DNA from: Petaurus breviceps papuanus
Taxonomy: Eukaryota > Chordata > Mammalia > Diprotodontia > Petauridae
Assembly (NCBI GenBank): GCA_028583685.1
Contig: JAMXIF010001210.1
Span: 6,308,194 to 6,372,193, forward strand
DNA: 64,000 nucleotides
Direction of reading: 5' to 3'
The first letter of the stretch is position 1, and every line of letters starts with the position of its first letter. Both the position numbers and the translations under genes were made by a program. This document shows positions 43,440 to 54,585 of the stretch, piece after piece. Below the pieces are notes generated by a model, which saw nothing but the letters and a program-made list of their open reading frames with translations, did no database searches and had not been told where the DNA came from.

Positions 43440-44762
43440 ATAATGACTCTTCTACTTCTCCCATGTGGTGTTGGTTTTTTTTTTTATCCCTCCCTGCTCC
43501 AGCATACCTACCCATTAGTGTCAAGTATATTTGGGTCCCTCCTATTTTAAAAAAAAGATGACATAATAAATAATAAACATTAAGTTAATGTATTATCTCT
43601 CCCAAGAGTATTCACTATTTTAAAAGAACTACAGAGAGAGAGAAAAAAGGAATAAAATTGTAATTATAAAATTCCAAAACATTGTAATGTAAGATATACA
43701 TGTATTTTTTAAATGGAAACTCTTTCTAAAAATGTACAAGGTAGGCAGCTACGTACTCTGACTACAAGAACATATCTAGGTATGATAATCTACTTAAAAG
43801 ATTGGAACACAATTTAAATTTTGAGTGATATCTACAAATATATATTTACAAAATCAAGTGACAAGCTTCAACAATGGATATCTCCATGTTATACATGATA
43901 TGTTGTAATAAAACCTACTAAAAGATAGCAATTTCAGTTTAATATTTCATATTCTATAGCAGGAGCATAAATATATTAATAGGATTTTTGTTATACTATA
44001 ATTAATTCTATAAAATATAATTTTTTAATTCTGTACATGATGAAATTTAATTTTAACATTATAGCAAATATCTGGTTTTATATATCCCAAGACTCTTCCT
44101 GCAAATTTAAACACACTAAATGGCCGAAAACTGAATGTCCAGACATAACTATTCTGTCTGGGAAATAGAAATGTACTAAATATCAATTTGCAAAAAAATT
44201 GAAGGTTTTGTTTTACTTTTATTTTTTTCCTAATCTAAACCAACTAAATCTGGAAACGCTATTAATTTAAAAGTACCAAAGCTACTTCAAGCCAAAAAAC
44301 CAAGTGTGTGGTCTGGGCAGGGGAAGGTCAAAATCCTGAGGAAGGGGGCCCAGGCTACAAGAATTCAGGAAATTGGGCAAGTAGCCCAAGAAAATAGATA
44401 TGGGACACCAGCCACAGTAAGATCTTGATACGGGAGCAACGTTTTTCTCTAGGCAAGGAAGTTTCTCGTTGAGAATCTATTAAAATACTTCCTACCATAA
44501 TCCTGGCTGGGGAGTATGAATGTAAGGGCAAATCCTTAGTGAGCCATATTATAGGGAACATGGAATACCAAGAGGTGGAGTTCAGACTCCAGATGATAAG
44601 CATTAGAAACTATAATAGATTTTTCAAACAATGGGATGACATAAAGAAAGTGGTGTTTAAGAAAGCTTACCTTGGCTTCAATGTTCATATTGGGTGGAGT
44701 GAGATTAGGATCAAGGAGGCTAACTAAGAGTTTGTTGTAGGAATCCAATAAAAATTGCCCCT
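43440..44762. other. Unique AT-rich sequence
   Basis: 1.3 kb with no recognised repeat. Open frames at 44355-44748 lie on both strands and lack motifs. Confidence 0.45.
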
Positions 44763-45182
44763 AGAGGAAGAATTCTTAACCTTTTTTGCATCAATGGACC
44801 CCACTAGTAAAACCTATAGACCCCTTCTCAGAATAACACTCTTAAATGAATATGTAGGATTAAAAGAAAGCCAGTCGCATTAAAAATCACTAACATTTCA
44901 AAAACAAATTTTTTCATATAGAAATATAGGTAACAACATATCTAATAATTACAGTAATTTCAAAATAGTGATAATCATAAATTATATCTCAAGATTATCT
45001 GTAATAACTGTAAGGTGATATGAAAAATCTGTGAGCCTGCTGTGGATACCTGCATTCATATTTGAAGGAAATGCTAAATTTCAATTAGAGGTTAATGTAA
45101 ACAAAGACATATTTTTCTCATGAACTCTTTGAAGATATATTGAAAGTCTGTGGACCCCAAGTTAAGAACCTCTGTCCTAAAG
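44763..45182 (+). mobile_element. Inverted-end repeat family, copy 3 (best preserved)
   Basis: The left end gaattcttaaccttttttgc, then atggacccc, and the right end gtggaccccaagttaagaac, then ctctg, are inverted relative to each other (GTTCTTAAC core followed by GGGGTCC-like). The interior includes cccttctcagaataacactc, aggattaaaagaaagccagt and gatgtatat-like AT-rich DNA without an ORF. It is probably a non-autonomous hAT-type transposon spread across mammals; the exact name is not claimed. Confidence 0.65.
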
Positions 45183-45214
45183 CCTCTAACTCAGTACTAT
45201 AATATTAGGTCCAG

Positions 45215-45690
45215 TGACTTCTTTCTTCCTTTTCACTGTTTCCCATGTAGACAAATAGTATGCCATGGGAATGCACTGGGAACCATCTCTCACTGGACAA
45301 ATCTGTTCAGAGAAAGCTCTTCATAAGTTCAAAAAAAGTAACAAAAACTCTGATATTCTTCCATATATGTTTCAATCTCATGCCTGCTATAACAGAAATT
45401 TCTTGAGAAAAAGTAAAATGATATCTTCCTTCAAGTTCCATCTGAAATTCCACCTTCTACAAGAAGTCATTCCTGATCCCTCTTAGTGCTAGCAACTTCC
45501 CTCTGTTGACTCCAGTTAATCCTGTTTTTATCTTGGTTGTGCATAGTGGTTTATATGTTGTCTCTCCCATTAGACTGAGTTCATTGAGAGCAGGGACTGT
45601 TGCATTTTTGTTTTATCCTCAATATTTAGCACAGTGCCTAGCTCATAGTAGACACTTTATTAAAACTCGGTGACTGACTGACTAAAGATG
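45215..45690 (+). repeat. L2 3' region
   Basis: The segment shows cttccttcaagttccatctg, ctacaagaagtcattcctga, tcccattagactgagttcat, tgagagcagggactgttgca, agcacagtgcctagctcata and actcggtgactgactgacta. Confidence 0.85.
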
Positions 45691-45935
45691 GAAAGAACTT
45701 CAGAGGTACAACTCCATTTTACAGGTGAGGATGATGAGGCCCAGAGGAATTCCTAGATTTAGAGTTGGGAGCAACCTTAGAGGGACCTCATTTTCCACAT
45801 GAAAGTACTGAGAACAAGAGATTAAGTGACTTGTCAAAATCAAACAAGTAGTAAGTGACAGGGCATGGGATTTGAACTCAAGTACTTAAGCTCCAAATCC
45901 AAGGTTTTTTTTCCATTGCATCATGCTTCATAGAG
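45691..45935 (-). repeat. Two CORE/tRNA SINE fragments, antisense
   Basis: First: gaacttcagaggtacaactc, then cattttacaggtgaggatga (to 45750). Second: gatttagagttgggagcaac, gagattaagtgacttgtcaa and gatttgaactcaagtactta. Confidence 0.7.
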
Positions 45936-46000
45936 AGAAAAATAGGTAAGCATTTCTATTGCCTTTCAAAATGAAAATCCCTGCAATAAGTGTCTGCAAT

Positions 46001-46071
46001 AGCAAGGAAGGAAGGAAGGAAGGAGGAAAGAGAGGAGAGAAGGAGAAGGAAAGAAAAGGAAGGAAGGAAGC
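46001..46071 (+). repeat. GGAA-rich purine microsatellite
   Basis: (GGAA)5 at about 46005-46023, then mixed AG/GGA/GGAA units to 46071, directly followed by an antisense MIR-type element. Confidence 0.9.
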
Positions 46072-46320
46072 ACTTGTCATGTGCTTGCTATATACTAGGC
46101 ACTGTACTAAGCACTTTACAAATATCACATTTGATCCTCATAACTATAGGAAGTAGGTAGCTGCTATTTTTATCACAATTTTACAGTTGAGGAAACTGAG
46201 GAATCCAGGATCATTCACTTGCCCAGGATCATACAGCTAGTGTCTGAGTCCACATTTGAACTCCATTCTTCCTGACTCCAGGGCCAGTGTTCTATCCACT
46301 TCGCCATCTAGCTGCCTCTA
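46072..46320 (-). repeat. MIR/CORE-SINE, antisense, full length
   Basis: The segment shows gtgcttgctatatactaggc, actgtactaagcactttaca, tttacagttgaggaaactga, catacagctagtgtctgagt and ccacttcgccatctagctgc. Confidence 0.88.
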
Positions 46321-46617
46321 AAGGTTCATTATACATTCAAAAACCATTCCCCATGTCTTTACAACCTTAATCCTCAAATATTCTCCAAAAAGGTTAATTT
46401 AGTCTTGCTATTAGTCAGATGCAAACCTCTTAGACACACATATTTATTTTAACTTGTCTGCACATGTTGACATTATGTAGAATTGTTCCTTTCGGTGAAA
46501 TTATAAAATATGGCAAAAATTTCTTTCTATCATAGTATTAGAGAACATGATTAAAATCTGTTTTATTAGTAAAATGTATCACATCTTATTTATGACCTTT
46601 TATACCCAAATATAATA

Positions 46618-46825
46618 ACAGCTGGTATTTATATATCACACTGAGGTCTACAAAATACTTGTCCCATAACAACCTTATGACATAGTTTGTATGTATGTAT
46701 TATTGCCACTTAACAGATGAGGAAACTAGAATGAATTATCTCTGGTCACAAAGTTAGTGAGCATCAGAGCTGGATTAGAATCCAGGTCTCCCAGTTCTAC
46801 CCATATTATTCCAATACATTATTCT
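46618..46825 (-). repeat. MIR, antisense
   Basis: The segment shows agctggtatttatatatcac, acaaccttatgacatagttt, cttaacagatgaggaaacta, acaaagttagtgagcatcag and ggattagaatccaggtctcc. Confidence 0.82.
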
Positions 46826-47519
46826 CTCATTATATATATTAATGAGCCTAAAAGGATTCTGTTTGAAAGTATCCTTTCATCCCCAAATCCCTACCTATAC
46901 TAATAATTTAAGAAACATTGAGTCCTTTGCCTGTCATCGTATTGTTCCTTGAGATTTCCATATTTTGAAAACCGTTCCTCTTCCGAAGCTTTCAGATCTT
47001 TTGGCTAAGATCAACAATAGTTCTCAAATGATGTTCAACTCATATGTATATAATAGAACTGGCCATTAAGTGAAAAAATCTGGAACTTGAAACTCAGGAA
47101 CCTTCAAAGCACAGTTCATGAAACTCTGGATCTGACATGAAGATTGATGCTTTGCCCAATTTTAGCTGTCCTGTCTTTGGTCAGTATCTCTAACCAGCTA
47201 ACATCATCATTACAGCTAACTCATTGCTCCGGATCTGGGGAAATATAGGGAAGGGTAGGCCCAATAAGGGGAGAAACTCTTTCTACTCCAAGGGCCATGT
47301 TGCCTTTTTCTGTTTTAATGACAAAGCTGGCTTAAAGCATAGAACTTTGATCATCAGAGGACCTCAATATTTTACTTCCTCCCATTACATTAAAAGTTAT
47401 CAAAGTATGCTTATATTATTTGTTAGATCTGGACACATTCTACTCCTGGGAAATCTAAAACTTTCATATTTCAAGATGAAATTAAGAACTATACAGTTCA
47501 GAGAGTTACAAAAAAGACA
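46826..47519. other. Unique sequence
   Basis: A plus-strand frame of 103 codons (47224-47535) runs into the SINE and has no recognisable motif. Not called. Confidence 0.4.
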
Positions 47520-47524
47520 AAAGC

Positions 47525-47680
47525 GGGGAGGCTAGGTGGTGCAGTGAATAGAGCACTGGCCCTGGAGTCAGGAGGACCAGAGTTCAAATTTGACCTTCAG
47601 TTAACTTAGCTATGTGACCTTGGGCAAGTCACTTAATCCTAATTGCCCTGCCTTCCCCCCTCCAAAAAGCAAAAAGAAGA
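47525..47680 (+). repeat. Marsupial tRNA-derived SINE, full length
   Basis: The segment shows ggctaggtggtgcagtgaat, agagcactggccctggagtc, aggaggaccagagttcaaat, gtgaccttgggcaagtcact and taatcctaattgccctg, then an A-rich tail. Flanks agacaaaag / agacaagg suggest a short duplication. Confidence 0.92.
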
Positions 47681-48508
47681 AGACAAGGTAATTAGAAATG
47701 AAGGTTTTTTTAATGCAAAATTTTAAACACAAATATTGTTTTATTATTTGGACAATTAATAAATTAGATTTTTAATGGAAAAGCAACAAGATAAAAAAAG
47801 GTAATGGAAAAATAAAATTTTCCATATTGCAAAAATAATTTCCTTTTGTTCTTGGATTGTATGTTAGGGATAATTTGTCACAAGACAATGAACAAGTGGT
47901 TCTCTTAGAAGGTTTTGAGTGTATCTATACAGGAAAATACTTTCTAAAAGACGAAATCAAACCATTTTAATTGTTTTTTTTCCTCAAGAGTTCACAACAT
48001 AGAAAATCATTTACATGTTTTTTCTTTAAAAATCACATTTGCCTCCTCAACAAAAATTTTGTTCAAAACAAAGATGTTCCAAACGTAAAAATCATTCCAA
48101 TTGTTGCTTTTAATTTGAAATGTCAGAAAATTGAAATGGTTTCAAAAATTCACATTTATATTCACAGGTCATTAGCACCCTCTAGTGGAAATGTGTAAGT
48201 AGTTGTTAACTCAAGAGGTTAGTGTTTCAGATTGACCCATGAACAAAAGTTTGTCATTTTTGTTTATAATTTCACTTCATCCATTTATCCATAATCAAAT
48301 ATACCAAAGAAATTCAGAGAAAAGTCAGTGTACTTACAAATGATTTTCAAAAATTAGTAGGCTTATAAAAATTCCACTGAAGCCAATAAAATTTGCAGTG
48401 GCCCCAAACGCACTTAACTAAGGCCATCTCCTTTATTGTCAAATTGTCTCCATTTCCTTATATTGAGGAGAGCACTTTTAGTATCCAGTATAACCTTCAT
48501 CTGACAGG
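47681..48508. other. Unique AT-rich sequence
   Basis: No repeat recognised apart from the motif at 48175-48188 listed separately. Confidence 0.4.
48175..48188 (-). promoter_or_regulatory. Candidate CTCF-like motif
   Basis: The minus strand reads CCACTAGAGGGTGC, one base away from the common CTCF core CCACTAGAGGGCGC. A single short match in 64 kb can arise by chance. Confidence 0.3.
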
Positions 48509-48510
48509 TA

Positions 48511-48907
48511 CCGTGCTTCCCCGATAATAAGACACTGTCTTATTAATTTTTTGGACAGAAAAACACCGGAGGGCTTATTTTAATGAACATTGACAGCAAT
48601 TTTAATAAACAGGTAAATGTGAACAAAAAAATGTACCTTTATTCAATAAGCAAATCACTGGGGAAGAACAGGATGACGCACTCACTGCTGCAGCTCTGAT
48701 TGGATGCAGCTCGGAGCGCGGCGTACGTTTCACGGGGGGGTGCATACAGAGGGTACCTTAATGTAGCGTGTAGCGCAGGGGATCACCTTCACTACAGTAG
48801 CAATCTCAATAGGGCTTATTTTTGGGGGAGGGCTTATTTTAGAGGAATGTTACACAGTAAGGGGAGGGCTTATTTTCGGGATAGGTCTTATTATCGGGGA
48901 AACATGG
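48511..48907. mobile_element. 397 bp TA-flanked MITE (Tc1/mariner-like), CpG-rich
   Basis: The ends are CCGTGCTTCCCCGATAATAA.. and, in complement, CCATGTTTCCCCGATAATAA.., identical in 21 of 23 positions through ..GAC. TA lies on each side (48509-48510 and 48908-48909). Inside, the element repeats agggcttattt subterminal units several times and has a CpG-rich core (about 48710-48745), unusual for this AT-rich window. There is no transposase; the apparent ORF at 48700-48948 is a product of the repeat units. The TA flanks favour Tc1/mariner, though family identity is inferred from ends only. High end identity suggests a relatively recent, possibly horizontally acquired, family. Confidence 0.82.
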
Positions 48908-48909
48908 TA

Positions 48910-51179
48910 GAGCTTGGGCTAACTTTGTTGTGTGGTATTCTTTTTTGAAATTGTTGACTTGGTGGGCTGGGTGAATACCTGAGGTCCATAGAGTCTATTA
49001 ATGCCCTGAAAAATATTAGTGCTCTCATCAGAAAGTCCGTGACCACCCATAAACACTTCTTGGTTCCAAAAAGGAAGTGTAATTTGGAAGTGTTTTGAAG
49101 AGAACATTTGTTTGTAAATCTCGGCCCTGTTTCCCTTCGTCCCATTTTTTCCTACTTATGGCCCAGGTTTCTATATTTCTAGGTAAAAGCAGCAAGAAAC
49201 ACTTTCCATAAACACACCAAATTTCTTCACTGGAATGTGCTCTCATAAAAATTAAAACAAGAGAAATAGGAAAAAGCAGAAAGTGGGAGGGAGAACATGC
49301 AATATTTTATGATTGGGAAAAATCATTTCCTGATTTTTAACTAAGACTGCTCCTTGATTTTAATTAGACCTGGGTGTATAACCAGGTGCTTATTTCCATA
49401 GATGTTACATAAGTATTTGCAGTTTAAAATTCATTAAGATAATCAACTTACACATCTTCAGTTCTTAAAGTGTTGTATGAACCTGTAGGCCAAGTGCGAG
49501 TGCCAAGATTTTTATGAAAAGGTTCTTTAAAAACCCTGCAGCTTATATTATTAAGACTGAATGTAATTGAATGTCAGAAGATATTGTGATTTATAAAGTA
49601 TTCCTTACCTAGTATGTAATAAAACCCTTGGCACTAAGTTCTAATATTTGGTGAAACATGATAGTAACTTTATTTCCAAAAGACAACTTGACCTAGAACC
49701 TTTTATCATTTTCTGACAGTATACCACTCCTTCAGGTCTTGTTTCTACCTGTGCCTGATGCTTTCATTTTAAATGAAGGGACTTCAGCACTCTATTTTTT
49801 CTAAGCAAAATTTGTTTTTCTTCCTTTGGATACCTTATTCATGTAGAGAATGTGTGAAAAAGGTTTCAAGCCTGACATTTTAGCAAACATACCATAATTT
49901 AGATATTCAAATGAATGGTGTGCTCTTCAAAGTAGGCAGGCATCTTGGAAGGCTATACATTCTAATTGCTTAAAGTTTCTCTTTTGAAATACCCTTCAGA
50001 GCCTGCAACACTTATTTTTTTAATGTTGCCTCATTGCTGGCAAATCTTCACTCTCTGAGTGTGGATATGAATTTTGGAAACAGCCAGAGGTTATATGTAG
50101 CCAGGTCTGATAATGCCATTTTTAGTTAAAAACTGGTATGACCATGAAGAAAGGAGATGGATTTTCTTTCAATGGTTAATAAACTGGTTGTCCATGTATC
50201 AGATTCTTCCCTCACTCCAAATTCTAAACAATGGCAGTATCTTTGGGATATGTTTTTGCCTTCTAGGGTGACGACTTTATAGGTCAGTACTCATTTGGTA
50301 GGCTCTGGGATGTTTGTTTTAAAAATCTTTCATATTACTTTATAATCATACCTTGTACTAAGAGAAAATGTCATGAAGGAAAAATGAAATCAAATTGGCA
50401 GAACTGGAGGGAAAACAATTTCAGTCAAAACTAGGAAACATGTCACTCCCTTTTCTAATGCTTTTCAAAACTTAGAAAAATAAAATTATATTTTGTTAAA
50501 TGTACCCTTGAAGAGGATTTGATAATTTAAATTACTACATTTTTAAAATGCCATAAGAATTTAAAATAAAAAGGTAGAAGAAAATGATAGAAAATTAAAT
50601 TCATTTGAAAAGAACAGTAAAAGTACATTTTAACAGAAAAAGATTTTAAACCATTCCTAGAACTTTAAATTGTATAATCTAAAATTTGTGATAGAAATCT
50701 CACACTAATGTATAAATGAATCGTAACATAGCATGTATTCATGTTTTATAATTATTTTTTGCCTCCAGTGGATTTCATTATCATCAAAGATGAATAAAGA
50801 TATTATTCTTCCTTTCATGAGTGTTCTCAGGTTCCTTCAGCTGCCAACTGCTAGGGTCCCCTGATTTCTGACACAGGCACACCTGGGAGGACAGGGAAGC
50901 ACTCAAAAGGTATTGTCAAGGATGCCAGGTATTATTGACTTTATGATAGAGTCATCAGTGCCCAGCCCTTTGGTGCATTCTGTACCCAAGGCCTCAGGCA
51001 GCTTGTCATACAATCCAATGGAGAAGACTTTCCCAGGAAGATACACAACAATGGAAAAGCCACCTAGGTAACCAGATTCCCCAGAGCTACAGGGCTCTGC
51101 CCAACAAGACCTCTCCTGATGTTCTTGTCTTTCCTATCATTTTATTCGATTCTGTAAATGTAATATAAGGGTCACAGAG
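48910..51179. other. Unique sequence, 2.3 kb, nothing recognised
   Basis: Mostly AT-rich with no transposon or gene signal. 50820-51130 is GC-richer but gave no convincing protein match in any frame. Confidence 0.45.
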
Positions 51180-51420
51180 AAAAGGAAAGAAGGAAAGAAG
51201 GAAGGAAGGAAGGAAGGAAGGAAGGAAGGAAGGAAGGAAGGAAGGAAGGAAGGAAGGAAGGGAGGGAGGGAGGGAGGAAGGAAGGAAGGAAGGAAGGAAG
51301 GAAGGAAGGAAGGAAGGAAGGGAAGGAAGGAAGGGAGGGAGGGAGGAAAGAAAGAAAAGGGATCAAGAAGGGAGAGAAAGAAAAGAGGGAGGGAAAGAGA
51401 AGGAAGGAGGAAAGGGAGGA
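51180..51420 (+). repeat. (GGAA)n / (GGGA)n microsatellite
   Basis: Two uninterrupted GGAA blocks (about 51196-51260 and 51279-51322) are separated by GGGA units, followed by mixed purine repeats to 51420. The opposite strand gives a false poly-LPSF frame. Confidence 0.97.
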
Positions 51421-51599
51421 AGTCACGCTCATCTATAAAAAAAGCAATGGTGTTATATAGGAACTCTCTTAGTTTGGCATTTTCTAAGTTAAATTATCTC
51501 ATACCAAATGAATATAGATTCTATTTAGAATTTTTTAGGCACAACAATTCTAGAAGTCTCACTGAAATTTTAAGACCAATTGTTATTATATTCTAACTT

Positions 51600-51800
51600 T
51601 TGCCAAATGCATATTAAGGTCCCATGGCATAGGGAAAACAGCCAGCCAAACCACAGACCTCCGTTCAAACCCTGGCTCTTCTCTTTCCTACCTATGGTTT
51701 GGGTAAATGACCTAAACCTCTCTGGATGTCAATTCTCTCATCTGTCCAATGATGGTGTGGTCCTCTTTCTAGGTCAGACCCCATCTAGAGGATGGCATCG
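51600..51800 (+). repeat. tRNA/CORE SINE
   Basis: The segment shows ccatggcatagggaaaacag, ccgttcaaaccctggctctt, gtttgggtaaatgacctaaa, tctctcatctgtccaatgat and gtggtcctctttctaggtc. Confidence 0.7.
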
Positions 51801-52874
51801 AGACCATCATCACTCCAGTTTAAAGTGAAAACAAAGAAGGCAGTCTTTAGTCTTTTCTGTTCTTGATCTTGGGCTTTTGAAATCTTCCTATGACAAAAGA
51901 TTTAAAAAAATTGTGCTTTTTCCAATAAGGAAAATTACAGAACACCTTTGGGCATTTGTTAAAACCCAGCAGCAACACTCCTTCCTCCACGCCTACTGAC
52001 ATAATCAGTCGTCCAGTATGACCTTGCTTATGCACCAGGAATGTACATCAAATCGCTATGAGATTCACATGCATTTATGAAGTGCAAAGCATAGGGACAA
52101 GCTAATATAAGCCTGACTGAAAATATTAGGCGTTAGGCATGAAATAGAATACAGAGAATGACACACTGAAGAGACTGTACTAACAAGTCCAACAGGTAAG
52201 GTAGAAGGAATCAGAGGAGTGGAACATGCCTTTGAATGTATTATATCACTACTATTGGGTATTTTCTTTAGTAAACATAATGGTCATGAAAGGTAGCAGA
52301 TTAATAGAACCAATTTAGCTTGGACAATTGTCTTGCTGATATGTCAGTCTTGGCACCAAAGTGAAGGGAAGTTTATTTTCCATAGCTCCTTTAAACTGCA
52401 TTCTGTCTCTTAAGGACCAGAAAGAAACCTTTCAACCTGGTTCTTCATAAAAAATTCCCACATGAAGTGTATGAGAACTCATGGTGGAGGAAACAATTCA
52501 GAACTGTGAATTCAAATGACTACCTATCAGCATTTCCCAACACACACACACATTATAGTCTTAGTTTTAATGGAAGCAAAAAACCAAGGCACACAAAAAA
52601 GTTTAATAAGTTTGGTTGAGTTAAACACAAAGCTTAATAACAACAACAATCATCCAGCTATGTTTTTACCACTGATTTGTTGGCTATTTTAAAAATGCAT
52701 TTCCACTGGTGTTAATGTGAAATAAATACCTAATTATTCCCTTTTTGTTTTCAATCAAGTATCAGAGAATTCTAAACACATAAGGAATAAAGTGCATGAA
52801 GTGAGGTCTATGATCCAAGAAGGATTCATCATTTGCATTTATTTATCAAAATACATATAACACATATTGTTATC
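51801..52874. other. Unique sequence
   Basis: No feature recognised. There is a short (CA)5 at 52542-52551. Confidence 0.4.
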
Positions 52875-53170
52875 CCCATTCAATAAACATTTGTTGATCT
52901 TCTATAATGTTCAAGGCACTGGTCATGCCAAAAAGTATATGATGCAGTGTTTTTGGATACAATTCCTATACTGCCTAGGCAGCATGGCATTATGCATAAA
53001 GTTCTGGATTTGAAGTCAGAAAGTCCTGGGTTCAAATCTAGACTCTGACATTCAACTGTGTGTCCATTGGCAACTATATGAGCCTCAGTTTCTTCAACTG
53101 TATAACGGGGAGGAGAATACATGCAATACTTAGCTTATAAAATCATAGTAAGTCACAAATGAGATAACAT
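52875..53170. repeat. Antisense L2 end followed by sense MIR-type SINE
   Basis: 52875-52970: cattcaataaacatttgttg, then caaggcactggtcatgcc (antisense L2 end). 52975-53170 plus strand: gcagcatggcattatgcata, aagtcctgggttcaaatcta, tgagcctcagtttcttcaac and ataaaatcatagtaag. Confidence 0.75.
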
Positions 53171-54235
53171 AAGTAAATAACTACAAACAGAATGATACAT
53201 ACATATTGACTATTATTATACATGTAATACATGCAATTATGTATAATATAAAAGTGTGTGTTACATTATTATTTAAGAAAATACCAACTGTTTTATGGCA
53301 CATGACAGATGAGGGGCAAAGGAAGTTGTTGAGGGAATCAGATTCTTCCACCTCTCTACTCATCACAGATCTGCAGCATTCCCTTGAACTATTAGTCTAA
53401 TACTCAGATTTTTAAGTGAATCTGTAATATCATTGATTCAGGAGTTACAGACAACTGATACAAATTGAAACTCATCCATGTCAGGCCATCCAGAGTGATT
53501 CTCATTAATACCCTCCCAAAGTTTAACAATGGGGGTCAACCCAACCTTGCTAGGGGTCTTCTTCACTTTCTCCCTATATCATAAGAGTCCTAGTAGAGTA
53601 CATTTTATAATTTTGCCAGGAATCAATGTCATATTCATTTGCTTATAGTTTTTCTTTACTCTTAAAAAAAAACCAGTACATTTTCCTTCTCCAATCCGAT
53701 GTTACTTTTTCCATTTTGTACCACTTTTAAAAAATTGCTGGTGATGTATTCATAATAATATCTTTCAATTATTTCAGTATGGTGGGATGAATTTTATCTG
53801 GGCTGAGTGACCTACACTCAGTTGTAATCAGGTACTCTCCTATTTGTCTCTTTATATATCTTGAGTATCACTATTAATCATTTTTGTTCTAATCTTTCTA
53901 ATCCAAGAGTTATTCTACTTGGCAGAGAAAAAAAGTAAAGAATTGAATATTTTTCCCTTTTTCAACTAACATAATTTTTTCTACCCCAAACAACATTTCT
54001 CTTGCTCCTTTGATTCTTATCTTTTCTTCAGTGGAACACAGAAATCACTTTCCCCCTCCTATCCTTAGATCTCCTTGTCAGCCTGAACTCATTCCTAACA
54101 TTTAGAATTTCTGACCCTAGTTGTACAGCACCATGCTTTGATATTCATCCTACATCATATGTAGTTGCTTCCCTATTCTCTGTATGTCTTTTTTTTAATC
54201 TAAGTTCACAGCTTAAATTTAAATTTTAATTAACA
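53171..54235. other. Unclassified sequence
   Basis: 53400-54200 reads like an old repeat or degraded gene-derived segment, but I cannot assign it. No coding frame. Confidence 0.35.
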
Positions 54236-54585
54236 TGCAGCACTGGAAAGAGCCTTAGATTTGGAATCAGGATTGGTTTCAAATTTTAGCTCTACCTTGT
54301 CTTGCCTGCATGACCTTAAGTCTTAGCTTAACATTTTTGGGACCCAAACTTAATAAATAAATGGTCCTTGAAAAAATAATTCAAAAGGCATTAGAAAATA
54401 AATAATATGAATCTAAAGAACTGGTGGGTAAAAGAATGAATTATAGAAACTAAAGAAANNNNNNNNNNAAGAAAGTAGAAATTCTGAAAATAAAGATTAA
54501 TAAAATTGTGAGCAAGAAAGTATAACATTGGACAAGATGACTTCTAAACACCTATTCCAGGGCTGATTCTCTAACTCCCATTTCT
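54236..54585 (+). repeat. CORE/tRNA SINE split by an L1-derived segment
   Basis: The head gcagcactggaaagagcctt, then agatttggaatcaggattgg and cctgcatgaccttaagtctt (to 54349). After the insert the tail resumes acattggacaagatgacttc, then taaacacctattccagg (from 54521). Confidence 0.75.
54350..54520 (+). repeat. L1 ORF2 segment, near-copy of 56411-56749, containing a 10 N gap
   Basis: 54350-54458 matches 56411-56517 and 54469-54520 matches 56698-56749, each nearly identical. About 180 bp present in the downstream copy are replaced by 10 N (54459-54468). The two copies share changes away from the L1 consensus, so they are sisters rather than independent insertions. Confidence 0.88.

Noticed and set aside
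47525-47600. tRNA-like sequences in SINE heads as possible tRNA genes
   Set aside because: They are parts of SINEs without a complete cloverleaf or proper 3' end.
48700-48948. 82-codon frame with repeated RAYFR/GRAYF words
   Set aside because: Produced by repeated agggcttatttt units of the MITE, and it runs past the element's end.
50820-51130. GC-richer segment with a minus-strand stretch reading TKGLGTDDSII, faintly annexin-like
   Set aside because: Only about ten residues resemble an annexin repeat and neighbouring residues do not, so chance is more likely.
51172-51432. 86-codon minus-strand frame across the third GGAA tract
   Set aside because: Low-complexity artefact of the purine repeat.
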